Origin: Planctomyces sp.
GTDB taxonomy: Bacteria; Planctomycetota; Planctomycetia; Planctomycetales; Planctomycetaceae
Direction of reading: 5' to 3'
Length of the DNA stretch: 64,000 bases
NCBI GenBank assembly: GCA_019636235.1
Contig: JAHBXW010000023.1
Span: 1 to 64,000, forward strand
Positions 55,901-64,000 of this stretch are shown in pieces (position 1 is the first letter of the stretch; the number at the start of each line of letters is the position of its first letter). A program made the position numbers and the translations under genes. The notes below the pieces were generated by a model that was not told the DNA's origin, did not search any database, and saw only the letters and a program-made list of their open reading frames with translations.

Positions 55901-57752
55901 GAGACATGGAGTAGGGCGCGATCAGATAATCCGTGACCTCGGAATTCACTTCCGGGTCATGCCAGAAGCCACGGTAAATCGGCCACGCGCTGGGATTCAA
56001 ATTCGGCAGCGGATCCGGCCCCAATCGCCGCACGGCTCCCATCCCGGGCGCTTCATCGCCCCCCACCAGATACCCGCTCCCGGGAAAAAGATTTCCCGTC
56101 GCGCCGTAGTCCAGCGGATGCACCATCGGAGGCACCGGCAGTCCGCCCAGCTTGGGCTCGAAATACGCATTTGACCCGCGCCCCAGGAACGACCCGTCGT
56201 CGTCGAGCCCCGTCGTTCCGGCCCGGGGATAGGCCGTGGACAATCCGTCCAGATAATCCGCCATCAGTCCCGGCTCGCCGTACCGCCCAGGCTGAATCGA
56301 GCCGCCGTCTCCCGGTCGACGTCCCATCAGCAGAAACAAAAGTTCCATGTTCGCGGCCTGCAGCGACGTCGTCGCTTCCCCCCCCCAGTTCGTGACAAAC
56401 GACTTCTGCGTCGCCAGCGCCGGAGCTTCGGCAGTTGCGGTCGTGGGATCGGCATCGCCAATCAACGCCCAGACAGGGTTGACCTCCGAGGGGCTCAGCC
56501 CCTGATTGGACTTCGACAGCGACTCTCCCAGCACCGCGCTCGAGAGCGTCTCGCCGATCGCCAGGCCGCGGTGGTTTCCATGCACATTGACATTCAGCAA
56601 TCCATCCGCGTCGAGAATCTTCACCGCCACCAGCGGGACGACCTGGCGGCCGTCCGGCAGATCGATCATGGGCAGACCGAGATCCATCCAGATCGCGTCC
56701 GGGACGCCATCGCCGTCGGTGTCGACGTCCAGCTCATAAAGGTCGTCCATGCGGCCGCTGAGGACGCCCAGATCGTTGGCGACGCCATCGCCGTCGCGGT
56801 CGATGACAAATCGGAACGGGGGCAGGATCCGGTTTGTGTTGCCGCTTTGAGCCGGCGTCGCCACTCGCAAGAACCGATAGTTCGCATCGCGCAGCGTGCG
56901 CACGCCGGTTGGATCTTCAGGCCCAGGCGGACCCGCGACAAATGTCGACGTTCGATGCAGGTAATGCGGCCGCAGCGATCGAGCGGCCGTATTGCTGATG
57001 GTCGTCGGCCCGATGTTCGTGAAATACTCGGTGAATCCCTCCGGGTGAGTGCTCCTCCAATTCACTTCCAGCTGCGGCCGAAAAAACGACGGAATAGTGA
57101 CCCGACGTCCCCCGACCTGAGCATCATAAGCGAGGAACAAACTGTTGATGTCGGGATAGGTGATTCCAGCATTGGGACGATAGTTCGCGATATACGGGTA
57201 CAATCCCATCGCGTCGATCGGATTGGGCTCAGTGTCCGGCCGGGCAGCCGGGCTGAAATTCAGCACCAGCGGGTTCGCGTTGTCGTCGAGAATCGCATCC
57301 GGCACGCCGTCGCCGTCGAAGTCAAAGTAGATATCATCGCCTGGAACATACACTCCGTCACTGTCGGGGTCGTCAAACGTCACCGTAATCCCCATCCCCG
57401 AATACAGCGCATCGTCCAGCGGCTGCAGGTTGGCGTTGATCGGCCCCACGATGTGCGACAGGATCGAATGCCGCCCGCCCCATAGGGCACTCGGCCCATA
57501 GGCGTCCCGCGTACCGACCAGCAGCTGTTCGTAGGCCTGGTCCAGCACCTCCTCGATCCGGACTTCGTAGTCCTCGGTCGACGCATAGCCCCGCGCGGCC
57601 ATCTGCTCCTGGTTCGTCCACTGGTAAAAGAAGAACCCCAGGAACGCCAGCGTCGCCAGCAGCGTCAGCGTGATGATGATCACCGCCCCGCCCGACCGTG
57701 GATGCGGCCGTAGCGCAGCGGGAGGCGTATTGAGTTTACGGGTGCGGAACAT
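52917..57752 (-). CDS. Giant GspK-like minor pseudopilin
   Basis: A 1611-residue protein at the K position of a pseudopilin operon. The N-terminus RSGGAVIIITLTLLATLAFLG is a pilin-like membrane helix. Like GspK of type II secretion it has no Glu at +5. The body has the K-family phrase ILDADGLLNVNVHGN and several calcium-loop-like repeats (DFDGDGVPDAI, DRDGDGVANDL, DTDGDGVPDAI). It is about five times the length of ordinary GspK, with the excess in large inserts after the helix. GspK caps the pseudopilus tip, so the inserts would be exposed there. 57752 is the ATG; gspJ ends 114 bases upstream. Confidence 0.78.
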   Translation of the reverse strand: MFRTRKLNTPPAALRPHPRSGGAVIIITLTLLATLAFLGFFFYQWTNQEQMAARGYASTEDYEVRIEEVLDQAYEQLLVGTRDAYGPSALWGGRHSILSHIVGPINANLQPLDDALYSGMGITVTFDDPDSDGVYVPGDDIYFDFDGDGVPDAILDDNANPLVLNFSPAARPDTEPNPIDAMGLYPYIANYRPNAGITYPDINSLFLAYDAQVGGRRVTIPSFFRPQLEVNWRSTHPEGFTEYFTNIGPTTISNTAARSLRPHYLHRTSTFVAGPPGPEDPTGVRTLRDANYRFLRVATPAQSGNTNRILPPFRFVIDRDGDGVANDLGVLSGRMDDLYELDVDTDGDGVPDAIWMDLGLPMIDLPDGRQVVPLVAVKILDADGLLNVNVHGNHRGLAIGETLSSAVLGESLSKSNQGLSPSEVNPVWALIGDADPTTATAEAPALATQKSFVTNWGGEATTSLQAANMELLFLLMGRRPGDGGSIQPGRYGEPGLMADYLDGLSTAYPRAGTTGLDDDGSFLGRGSNAYFEPKLGGLPVPPMVHPLDYGATGNLFPGSGYLVGGDEAPGMGAVRRLGPDPLPNLNPSAWPIYRGFWHDPEVNSEVTDYLIAPYSMSPVLDMQAPIGENHLVDEDSEFTATSWFPNVADMPFRPAEMAGLQLSNADFSLTGEHSRLRELLPFAFRDAGNSDLIRRRFTTDSWDRLEVSHAYPNPAAPRAWEFNEWTGATDLMGIPYSAGDVHFPPMFGAAVVGGDEDPFRHELRRLLWTRIRSGGFNDAPNFNALLKRVQHRLNINQLLVNFDPSGNPVYRPLTPHPVFEQGDTGVSVPDVDHTQLTDYEANPTNGPAFGDINPGTPAGRAAQEWWARYDRQRMARDIYVLLWTLGGGQDGSDYAKVPGIYTDDQVREMAQFAVNFVDALDRDVSITRFEYDADLSDGWNNPDRVAYGVESQLLTFSEVMLINQPIQSADLNRTMHRDDDSAHQFLYVELRNATPFPLSLGDNRWRLVRVPMDMPVGPGDVNVEAAVEFRSSGMNSIAIDPGENLLISCHDGSVNANGQLMPADFYADVENGAELETVVPISNSTVASSADPVPDPQARVDLTWPGHNGFYEVTIPYLANDPATGGAALVGRDSTVKNFDLVLQRRRNLFSFGHGEQLSGGAELWIETDRIRITDTDVVDFQPSGDTQAAVREAFEVGTGVPPRPIASFERPEPFSPIRQQVHPGGTGIRHHSLRGLNEADLHAANDSLTTARFNFWEPVFNRDYSSVMELLSLPLYGHQGNTAVDPDTLTPFGTNRFRIGGATSGLVTVGGVMNGQYTAAVRFLNPYDTLIREPYDSLAPDIPAHYRNRWHRLLEFLTVQDRTEVAVEDRLQWQRRTPGRLNLNTIRDETVLKGLVDDPDQLATVDPGTGYPTVVDRYDSRSWFNDVVATNLLARRDGVDPLLTASPQVRIPGGVHSKPFRGLNHVRTHSDDLVRDTSLDDTLLRALRPLDDANTSNFGLFEARSEGDLTANSVDFHTRNRLLAKIHNRTTNRSHVFMVWTTVGFFEAHRLTASGEVQVGGLAEDIPLRRAFMVCDMTRIEEAYTDPDPTDNIPGYFDFRKFIIYRKLIK

Positions 57753-57866
57753 GAACTGTCCCTCCTGTGCCAGACGGAGCGGCCGCCGCGCGAATGCGCA
57801 GCCGCCGTCGCGTGCTGGTTCAATGTGGCGAATGGATCGCCGGATGTGTCTTCAAGGCGGCCCGGA

Positions 57867-59723
57867 TCACTCCACGAAGGAATGCACGATCGTCATCTGC
57901 CGGGGAAGGTTGGCGCCGGGATCGCGATACCGGATCGTGATGCGGATCATCTGCAGGCCGATGCGGTTGTCGAAACACTTCCAGATCACGCCGCCGTCGA
58001 CCAGCGTCTGCCCCGGCTCGCGCGGCCACTCCGGCTGGCGAAAGCCGGTGGCGTGCGTGCTCGGATCCGCCGGATTGAGGAAGCCGATGACAGCGTAGTA
58101 AAAGGTCGGGTCTGCCGGATCCAGAATTCCATTGCCATTGCGATCGTCGTCCCCATCGTCGATGCCGTTCAGGTTGATGTCTTCGACGCCGGGAAAAAAT
58201 AGTTGGCCGATCGGCACGCCGGCCAGCGGCGCCCAGTGTGCGGATGTCGGCAGCGGGCCTGTTCCAGGATCAAAAACCACCGGAACCCGCAGCGGCGCGA
58301 ACGGCGGATGGAACAAGCCGTCCATGTCCGCCACGCCGGAGGCCGCCAGCGGATGCCACGTGTCGAAGCAGCGGTTATCCGGAACGCCCAGCGCCCCGTA
58401 TCCAGTGTTCTGCCGGCCGTGCGTCGGATTCCGGACTCCGGCAATCGCCCGGAAGTAGCCCAAATCCGTCTCGTGTCCCAATTCCACCCACTGCGGCGGA
58501 AGCAGGTCGCGCACGCCATTGCCGTTCACATCTTCAAATCCATCCAGCACGCCATTGCCATTGAGGTCCGGCTCCGAAAACCCATCGTCCCACACGTCGA
58601 TCTCAAACGCCTCGACGCCGGACAGGATCAGGTCCTCCCCGGAACGCGGGCCGTCCACAAAGGAATCGAGAGCGGCCGCGGGAGGCACATGCGACGCGCC
58701 CGGGTAGGCGAATCCGGGATTGGACGTTTCCTCGTGCGTGTAGCGGCCAATGAACCCATACGGCGCCGCAAACTCGATCGGCTGCCCGCTGTCGGGAAAA
58801 TGTCCGAATCGGTGCTGCGGCACGGCGATTGGAAACGGCGTCGCCCCGATCGTGTTCTGCAGCGAATCGACGCCGTTGAACATCAGCCAGAATGTTTCTG
58901 GCGTGCCGTCGCCGTCCTCATCCCGGGCCCAGTTCCAGGTCGAGTAGTCGAAGTCGTTCCAGAAACTCCGCAGAGGCGCCGGCGTGGTGTAAGGCCCCAC
59001 GAACAGGCGGTCATTGATGGTGTCTGGCGGAATCAGTTCCGCGCCGGTCGGACCGATGCCCGGCTGCGCGGAGAACCGAGACGGCGAAACCGGAGCCGTC
59101 GGTGTGGGAGGCTCCCGCAGCAGCAGCTGCCGACGATAAAGGTTTCCGTCTCGGACGAAATAGGCCACCTCCGCCGCAGGCGATTCTCCGATGCCGTTCC
59201 CGAACAAGCCGTCGTCGTATTCCGGCTGGTTCAGATCGGCCGCCCCGCCGACGATGGCCGCGCGACCCCGGAGGATGCCGGGCGTCGGGTCCCGGTCATT
59301 CACCCGCAGGTCGATCGTCCAGTGCAGGACGTTGTCCGACGGGTCGTGATGATTATTCTCAGAGAAGTACAGGAACCCCCGCTGGCGGGCCGCGTCGATC
59401 GGCCCGGTCGGCGTCAGCGGCACGAGCCCATAGACCCCCTTGACGCGCGGCTGACGAAACGTCGCCTTCGCCAGGTCGCTGCGCAGCTGCGTATCGACCG
59501 CCCGGGCCTTCTGATCGTTCTGCGCCTGGGCCTGCTGGTTCCGCATCGACCCCACGGCCGTCCCGAAGATCTGTGCGAACAGCATCAGCATCAGCAGGAC
59601 GAGCGCCGTGGCGACCAGCATTTCCACGAGCGTGAATCCGCGCGGCGGCCGGGGAATGAACCGGCCGGCGTCAGCGGGACGGCGGATGGCGTGAGGTCGA
59701 TGGCGTCTCATGCGGGGCCTCAC
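57867..59723 (-). CDS. GspJ-like minor pseudopilin, oversized
   Basis: A 618-residue prepilin. The cleavage site RGFTLVEMLVATALVL has Gly29 at -1 and Glu34 at +5, followed by a long hydrophobic helix. The mature part is much longer than usual GspJ (~200 residues) and contains Asn/Asp-Gly loops (DLNGNGVLDGFEDVNGNGVR; DINLNGIDDGDDDRNGNGI) typical of calcium binding. The ATG overlaps the stop of the preceding gspI-like gene by four bases (ATGA). A prepilin peptidase encoded elsewhere must process it. Confidence 0.82.
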   Translation of the reverse strand: MRPRMRRHRPHAIRRPADAGRFIPRPPRGFTLVEMLVATALVLLMLMLFAQIFGTAVGSMRNQQAQAQNDQKARAVDTQLRSDLAKATFRQPRVKGVYGLVPLTPTGPIDAARQRGFLYFSENNHHDPSDNVLHWTIDLRVNDRDPTPGILRGRAAIVGGAADLNQPEYDDGLFGNGIGESPAAEVAYFVRDGNLYRRQLLLREPPTPTAPVSPSRFSAQPGIGPTGAELIPPDTINDRLFVGPYTTPAPLRSFWNDFDYSTWNWARDEDGDGTPETFWLMFNGVDSLQNTIGATPFPIAVPQHRFGHFPDSGQPIEFAAPYGFIGRYTHEETSNPGFAYPGASHVPPAAALDSFVDGPRSGEDLILSGVEAFEIDVWDDGFSEPDLNGNGVLDGFEDVNGNGVRDLLPPQWVELGHETDLGYFRAIAGVRNPTHGRQNTGYGALGVPDNRCFDTWHPLAASGVADMDGLFHPPFAPLRVPVVFDPGTGPLPTSAHWAPLAGVPIGQLFFPGVEDINLNGIDDGDDDRNGNGILDPADPTFYYAVIGFLNPADPSTHATGFRQPEWPREPGQTLVDGGVIWKCFDNRIGLQMIRITIRYRDPGANLPRQMTIVHSFVE

Positions 59724-61216
59724 AGTTCGAACAGCTCGATGATCCCGCGCATCAGGATCGCCCGGCCGACCGACGCCGGCGCCGTGGGATCCAGCGTGCG
59801 GTGGGCGGTCGGAACGGGCCGGTTGACAGTCAGCAGCGCTGATCCGTCGGTGCGATCAGAGACATCGACAATCCGGTACCACGTCGCATGGCGGGCATCG
59901 AGCAGGAAGTTGCCTGGCCGCAACAACGGATCCGGCTCGGCGGCGACGTCCCAATTCAAGCGGATTTGATCGGGGAAAATGATGCTCCACTGACCCGTCG
60001 CCGAAGTGTTCCCGAAGTTCGCGTCATACACATGTTCGTCGGCCGGGGAAAACGCCCGGTTGTAGAACACGGCGACGGTCGTATGCGTGTGTCCCTGCAG
60101 GTCCTTGTTGACCGTCGCCAGCCAGGAGTACCGGCGGGTGTAGGTTTCAATTCGCGCGGGGCCGTCGGCGACGAATCCCACGGGCAGCGGCTCGACCCAG
60201 CTGACGCTGTTGATCGTCGCGCCCGTGATGGGGCGGGTCATGACCCGGCTGTCCTGCAGGCTGGTCAGAACGATGCGGTTGAAGCCTGAAACGTTCGACA
60301 GGTCGATCCCGGCAACGAATGTCGCGGTGGGAATGGCGTCGTTGGGCAGCGGATCGGCCAGCGTGCTGGTAAGCTCCACCGTCCAACTGTCGGGGCTGGC
60401 GATCAGTGATTCCGCGGCGGGGACCGTCGTCGCTCCTCCATTGAGGCGCAGGAGGTAGGGCGAGACGGCCAGCGCGGCCGTCGTCGGACGCGGCGGGACG
60501 CTGTTCGCCAGACCAGTCGTCCGTTCGACCTTGAATCCGAAGTCATTCGGGGAGGAGCCGGTCAGGAGGTCGGCGGTCTGATTGGCGTACACCGCCCAGC
60601 CCAGCGGATCGATCACATAGTTCCGGGCGCTGTACCAAGTCACATCGACTGGGGGCGATGTCGTCCGCAGCATGACGACGGGCGGACCTCCCGAGCCTGT
60701 CGGGTCGAACCAGGAAGTCCAAGCCGCCATGAAATCCTGGATTGGCGCCCCGGGCACGTTCGGCGCCTGCCAGTTCGGCTCGATGGAACCGCTGTCGCCC
60801 GCAGCGGTGCAGACAAACCAGACGTTCGGCTGTGGAGTCCGGCTGCCAGCCGGCCGCGTGGGGATGACAATCTGGTCAATTGCATAAGTCGTGTTCGGCT
60901 GCCATTCGCCGCGGAACTGCGGGTCCGTGACCGGCAGCCCCGGAATCGTCGAATGATTCCCGATATCAAACCGCACTTCCGGCAGCGCCGCGTCCTGAAA
61001 ACTCGCCGACAGCACCTGCTCCGCGTTCTGACGCATCAGCCGCGCGTTCGTCAGCTGCGTCGCCTGGATCGAACGCAGCATCGAAATCGGAAACAGCGTG
61101 ATGACCGACAGGATGCCCACGCCCATGATCAAGAGCGACATCAGCACTTCGGTCAGCGTCGCGCCGCTGCGACTCGCCGGGCGGCGGCCGGAGACGGGCA
61201 GTCGGCCGGATCTCAT
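59720..61216 (-). CDS. GspI/PilV-like minor pseudopilin, oversized
   Basis: A 498-residue prepilin with SGATLTEVLMSLLIMGVGIL: Gly18 at -1 and Glu23 at +5. The mature domain is beta-rich without a motif I recognise. ATG at 61216 overlaps the stop of the gspH-like gene (ATGA), which fixes the start; the longer frame to 61297 runs into that gene. It is coupled at its own end to the gspJ-like gene. Ordinary GspI has only about 125 residues. Confidence 0.82.
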   Translation of the reverse strand: MRSGRLPVSGRRPASRSGATLTEVLMSLLIMGVGILSVITLFPISMLRSIQATQLTNARLMRQNAEQVLSASFQDAALPEVRFDIGNHSTIPGLPVTDPQFRGEWQPNTTYAIDQIVIPTRPAGSRTPQPNVWFVCTAAGDSGSIEPNWQAPNVPGAPIQDFMAAWTSWFDPTGSGGPPVVMLRTTSPPVDVTWYSARNYVIDPLGWAVYANQTADLLTGSSPNDFGFKVERTTGLANSVPPRPTTAALAVSPYLLRLNGGATTVPAAESLIASPDSWTVELTSTLADPLPNDAIPTATFVAGIDLSNVSGFNRIVLTSLQDSRVMTRPITGATINSVSWVEPLPVGFVADGPARIETYTRRYSWLATVNKDLQGHTHTTVAVFYNRAFSPADEHVYDANFGNTSATGQWSIIFPDQIRLNWDVAAEPDPLLRPGNFLLDARHATWYRIVDVSDRTDGSALLTVNRPVPTAHRTLDPTAPASVGRAILMRGIIELFEL

Positions 61217-62394
61217 TTCGCCTCCCGGCCGCGAATGGCATAGCGGAATGGTCTGGATGCGTCGCCGAAGGCAGACCCCGCGCGGTTGTTCTGCCACTGA
61301 CTGGGATCCGCATCGTCCCCCGGATCAATGAACACTTCCGAGGACGCGATCCGCCCTGACGTCAGAAAGGCCGAGACGATCCGCTGCGACGTCAGCGGGT
61401 CGGCCATGACAAACGGATACGGCAAATAAGGAGCGGGCGGAACCGTCGAAGCCGTCACATTGGCGGGATGCTCATTGACCTGCACACGTAACTGCTCCGC
61501 ATCCTCCACCGTAGATACGACGAAATGAATCATGCCCGTGCGAGCCGCGAACTGCCCGGCGAATGCCCCGCGCGGCGAGAACATAATGTCCATCTGCCCT
61601 CCATAAGGGGCTGGAGGACTGGACGTCGCTGGCCACATCACAGGCCGCCACGAATCGGGAAGGGCGGACGCATCCAGATCAATCACCACGCCCCGTGGCA
61701 GCGGGTTCGCCGTGTCGGGCAGGACAGTCGGCCCCAGTTCCAGCCGGTAGTCCAGGGCCTGGCCAATGTATTGCGCGAAGTTCCGGACCGGCTGCCCCAG
61801 CAGCAGAAACGGGGGGCTGCCCGTATCGACGCCCTGCACGGGATACCAGTGCCCGCTGCCCCGCGGCACCTCGATTCGAAGTCCGTGATTCTGCGCCGTG
61901 ATCGTGGAAAGAGAACCGTTCTCGATCAACGCCGTCCAATCGGCGGCCGTCACGTTCGATCCGATGATCGGGGCGTCGCTCGAATCCACCGCGAAGGGGC
62001 GGATCAACAGGCCGTTCAGTGAGACGCCGACGATCTTTCGCTCAGTGATGCCGCCCGCCACAGCCAGCGGCACCCCCGTATCGGTTTCGTCAAATCCCAC
62101 GCCGCCGATGTACGCCACGCTGGTGCAGAACCGCGGGTTGTTGGCGTCGGGCAGCAGGCGGATGCCGCGTGGCTGCTGGTCGTGGATGGCCATCGAGCGG
62201 GCGTGTTCGAACCAGCCTTTGACCTGCTGGGCGCCGGCCGAGATGCGGTCGTCCTTGTTGACGCCCCGGAACGAGCCGATGGCGATGACGGTCAGGATCA
62301 GGAAAATGCCCATGGCGACGAGGAGTTCGATGAGCGTGAAGGCACAACGAACGTCGACGCGGGGGGGCGTGGGACGGGGGCGTACTGGCGACAT
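61213..62394 (-). CDS. GspH-like minor pseudopilin
   Basis: A 393-residue prepilin. The N-terminal helix reads CAFTLIELLVAMGIFLILTV with Glu23 at +5; the residue before the cleavage point is Ala18 rather than the usual Gly. A GspH-type segment follows (AGAQQVKGWFEHARSMAIHDQ), as in FimT/GspH proteins. It is longer than usual (~170 residues). It starts two bases after the stop of the gspG-like gene. Confidence 0.82.
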   Translation of the reverse strand: MSPVRPRPTPPRVDVRCAFTLIELLVAMGIFLILTVIAIGSFRGVNKDDRISAGAQQVKGWFEHARSMAIHDQQPRGIRLLPDANNPRFCTSVAYIGGVGFDETDTGVPLAVAGGITERKIVGVSLNGLLIRPFAVDSSDAPIIGSNVTAADWTALIENGSLSTITAQNHGLRIEVPRGSGHWYPVQGVDTGSPPFLLLGQPVRNFAQYIGQALDYRLELGPTVLPDTANPLPRGVVIDLDASALPDSWRPVMWPATSSPPAPYGGQMDIMFSPRGAFAGQFAARTGMIHFVVSTVEDAEQLRVQVNEHPANVTASTVPPAPYLPYPFVMADPLTSQRIVSAFLTSGRIASSEVFIDPGDDADPSQWQNNRAGSAFGDASRPFRYAIRGREAK

Positions 62395-62396
62395 GA

Positions 62397-63455
62397 TCAG
62401 CCTCCCACCCGCTGCAGGTTTGTGAGGTTGTCGGCGGCTTCAGACATCGCATCGGCGCCAGCGCTTAGCACTCCCAGACGGTTGAAGTCGGCCTCAGTGG
62501 GTTCATGCAGGCCGAGTTGCTCATCAGCCCCGCAGGAGACGATCATCGGCCGGAAGAAGGTGCTGGGCGTGCGGAACATCGCCTCCGCGTCGAAGACCGC
62601 CTGCGTGCGCAGGGCGCCTCGCGAGTCGAACGGGTCCTGGTTGAAGGCCTGGGCAAAGTAACCGGGGTCGGTCGGCGCGCCGGTGGGCGTCGGGGGAACG
62701 CTGGCGATCAGAGCGGCGGTCAGCGCGTGCTGCGCCGGAGTCGGAGTCGGAGCGGCGAGGCCGCCGGGCCGGACGAGCCTGGTCGGCGCGTTGTAGAACC
62801 GCAGCGGGTTGCCCCAGTCGTCATAGATTTCCGGCAGGCCGTTGCCGTCCTTGTCCTGGATGTGGCGCGGGCTGATGTCCTCCAGAATCTCCTTGCCCGC
62901 CCCGGAACTCACGCCTGTCGTCAGCGCAAGATACAGCAGTTCGCTGCTTTCGAGGTTCCGGTCCGTCTTGGGACCTGGATTGAAGTTGCGCCAGATCGTC
63001 AGCAACGGCGAATTGTCCGGGACCGCGCCAAACTCGTCGTCGTCAATGCCAAAGAGATCCTCTTCTCGCTGTGGAAACGTCCCGCGATACCGGTCCGCCC
63101 GCACAACGGCGAGCCGCGTCTGCATCGGCAGCGACGTCAACAGCGGATGATTGTCGGCCGTGTTCTGGATGTTGATCCAGTCGCTGGTCCGCAGCTTCTT
63201 CTTCTCCTGCTCGTCGAAGTTCTTCCGCAGTTCGTCGAACCGGGCCTGCAGCAGCGAGTCCAGCTTGCGAAGCGTCGTCAGCGTCGCCGCCTTGCGGGCC
63301 TCTTCGCCCGTGCGGCCCAGCATGACGAACGCCGTGCCGGCCAGAATCGCCAGGATCGACATCACAATCAACAGCTCAATCAGCGACATGCCGCCGCGAA
63401 GAGCGCGGGGGCAGCGTCGAGCGACTGGCCGGGAATGTGAACGCCGGATGTGCAT
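62397..63455 (-). CDS. GspG-like pseudopilin
   Basis: A 352-residue prepilin with GGMSLIELLIVMSILAILAG: Gly22 at -1 and Glu27 at +5. A charged helical segment follows (TLTTLRKLDSLLQARFDELR) and a C-terminal domain including DGNGLPEIYDDWGNPLRFYN, similar to the calcium-binding GspG end. It is larger than the usual 140-residue major pseudopilin, so it may be a minor or paralogous form. It lies 18 bases downstream of another pseudopilin gene that enters from the right edge. Confidence 0.82.
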   Translation of the reverse strand: MHIRRSHSRPVARRCPRALRGGMSLIELLIVMSILAILAGTAFVMLGRTGEEARKAATLTTLRKLDSLLQARFDELRKNFDEQEKKKLRTSDWINIQNTADNHPLLTSLPMQTRLAVVRADRYRGTFPQREEDLFGIDDDEFGAVPDNSPLLTIWRNFNPGPKTDRNLESSELLYLALTTGVSSGAGKEILEDISPRHIQDKDGNGLPEIYDDWGNPLRFYNAPTRLVRPGGLAAPTPTPAQHALTAALIASVPPTPTGAPTDPGYFAQAFNQDPFDSRGALRTQAVFDAEAMFRTPSTFFRPMIVSCGADEQLGLHEPTEADFNRLGVLSAGADAMSEAADNLTNLQRVGG

Positions 63456-63473
63456 GTCTGCTCCCTCCGCGGA

Positions 63474-64000
63474 TCAACCCAGCGGTCCGGCCTTGAAGTT
63501 GGTGATGTTGTCCCGCTCTTTTCGCAGTTCATCGCCGTTGTCGCGTGCGGGGTTGTCATGCGGCGCACTGAATCTCACGCCATTCTCCGGATGGCAGTAT
63601 CCGCCGAATCCGTACTCGCCGTCGAAACCCGGAGAGATGATCTGATAGCTGTTCGCCTTATAGGGCGTCGCGGGCGATGTCGCAGTTCCCTCGGACTGGT
63701 TGTAGACCGACGTCATCGTCGCCTGCGACGGCGGCGGCGTGGCAGGAATACGGAGCATTTCGTCGTCCACATGTCCGGCCACCGTATTGGCCGTGTCCAG
63801 TCCGTTGATCCGGTACCCCTTGCCGCCGTAGCTGCTGAAATACTGATAGGGATTCGTCTGACCGGGAATTGGATCCATGTACTCAAAGATTCCGTCGGCA
63901 TCCCGATCCACGAACCGCGCCGGATCAAACTCCATGAACGGACCAATCCGCGTGCCCGTCAAGCCAATAAACGGTGTTGCCGGATTCGACGAAAAACCCC
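63474..64000 (-). CDS. C-terminal part of another pseudopilin-like protein (5' end outside the window)
   Basis: The frame is open from its stop to the window edge, giving about 175 residues of the C-terminal end. It contains DPARFVDRDADGIFEYMDPI, YQYFSSYGGKGYRI and NSYQIISPGFDGEYGFGGYC. The last of these matches the calcium-loop end of GspG-type pseudopilins (ISPGxDG). The N-terminal helix is not visible. It is the upstream neighbour in the pseudopilin operon and probably the true major G-type subunit or a close relative. Confidence 0.7.
   Translation of the reverse strand, partial: GFSSNPATPFIGLTGTRIGPFMEFDPARFVDRDADGIFEYMDPIPGQTNPYQYFSSYGGKGYRINGLDTANTVAGHVDDEMLRIPATPPPSQATMTSVYNQSEGTATSPATPYKANSYQIISPGFDGEYGFGGYCHPENGVRFSAPHDNPARDNGDELRKERDNITNFKAGPLG

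Overview
The window is a high-GC, gene-dense chromosomal segment that looks like a member of the Planctomycetota. The signs are a PVC-type beta-propeller/HEAT/cytochrome c protein, a serine/threonine kinase with the family's usual N-terminal extension, very large secreted or membrane proteins with many beta strands, a type II secretion pseudopilin operon with oversized subunits, and many GTG starts. No rRNA, tRNA, CRISPR array or transposase gene was recognised.

Layout. 1-6248 (minus): capsule/exopolysaccharide operon, Wza-like exporter, Wzc-like tyrosine autokinase, O-antigen ligase/Wzy-like protein with a TPR tail, and perhaps the start of another gene running out of the window. 6590-10260: SppA protease, a DUF2237 protein and a quinone oxidoreductase. 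10490-21981: two neighbouring giant secreted/membrane proteins of unknown function (1151 and 2658 residues) that I read as three diverged copies of one module, two of them fused. 22167-28120: a housekeeping series tpiA, secG, yicC, gmk, rpoZ, coaC, then a GNAT acetyltransferase and a GT4 glycosyltransferase. 28062-31383 (minus): recG, rnhA and a HAD phosphatase. 31592: rarA. 32933-35205 (minus): a receptor-type protein kinase followed by a small orphan ORF in lower-GC DNA. 35777-40031: 6-phosphofructokinase and PEP carboxylase. 40363-43787 (minus): a translationally overlapped pair, circularly permuted ATP-grasp/alpha-E protein plus transglutaminase. 43951-48383 (minus): ceramidase-like protein and the PVC cytochrome. 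48567-50467: citramalate synthase preceded by what looks like a complete transcription-attenuation leader. 50475-52500: queG and a membrane-bound HEPN (Swt1-type) protein with a zinc ribbon. 52917-64000 (minus): pseudopilin operon in the canonical G-H-I-J-K order, truncated by the window end.

Working together: the minus-strand operon at 1-6 kb should build and export a surface polysaccharide; gmk/rpoZ/coaC/yicC is a conserved housekeeping neighbourhood; pfk and ppc link glycolysis to the TCA cycle; cimA feeds isoleucine synthesis and its leader would sense charged branched-chain tRNAs; the pseudopilins form the periplasmic piston of a secretion system whose ATPase and secretin lie elsewhere.

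The most interesting items are the cimA leader peptide/terminator, the HEPN-TM-zinc ribbon protein, the three-module giant protein locus, the ATP-grasp/alpha-E/transglutaminase pair, and a two-part dispersed intergenic repeat present at 40.0-40.4 kb and 52.5-52.9 kb. All functional calls come from reading the sequence; no database search was run.
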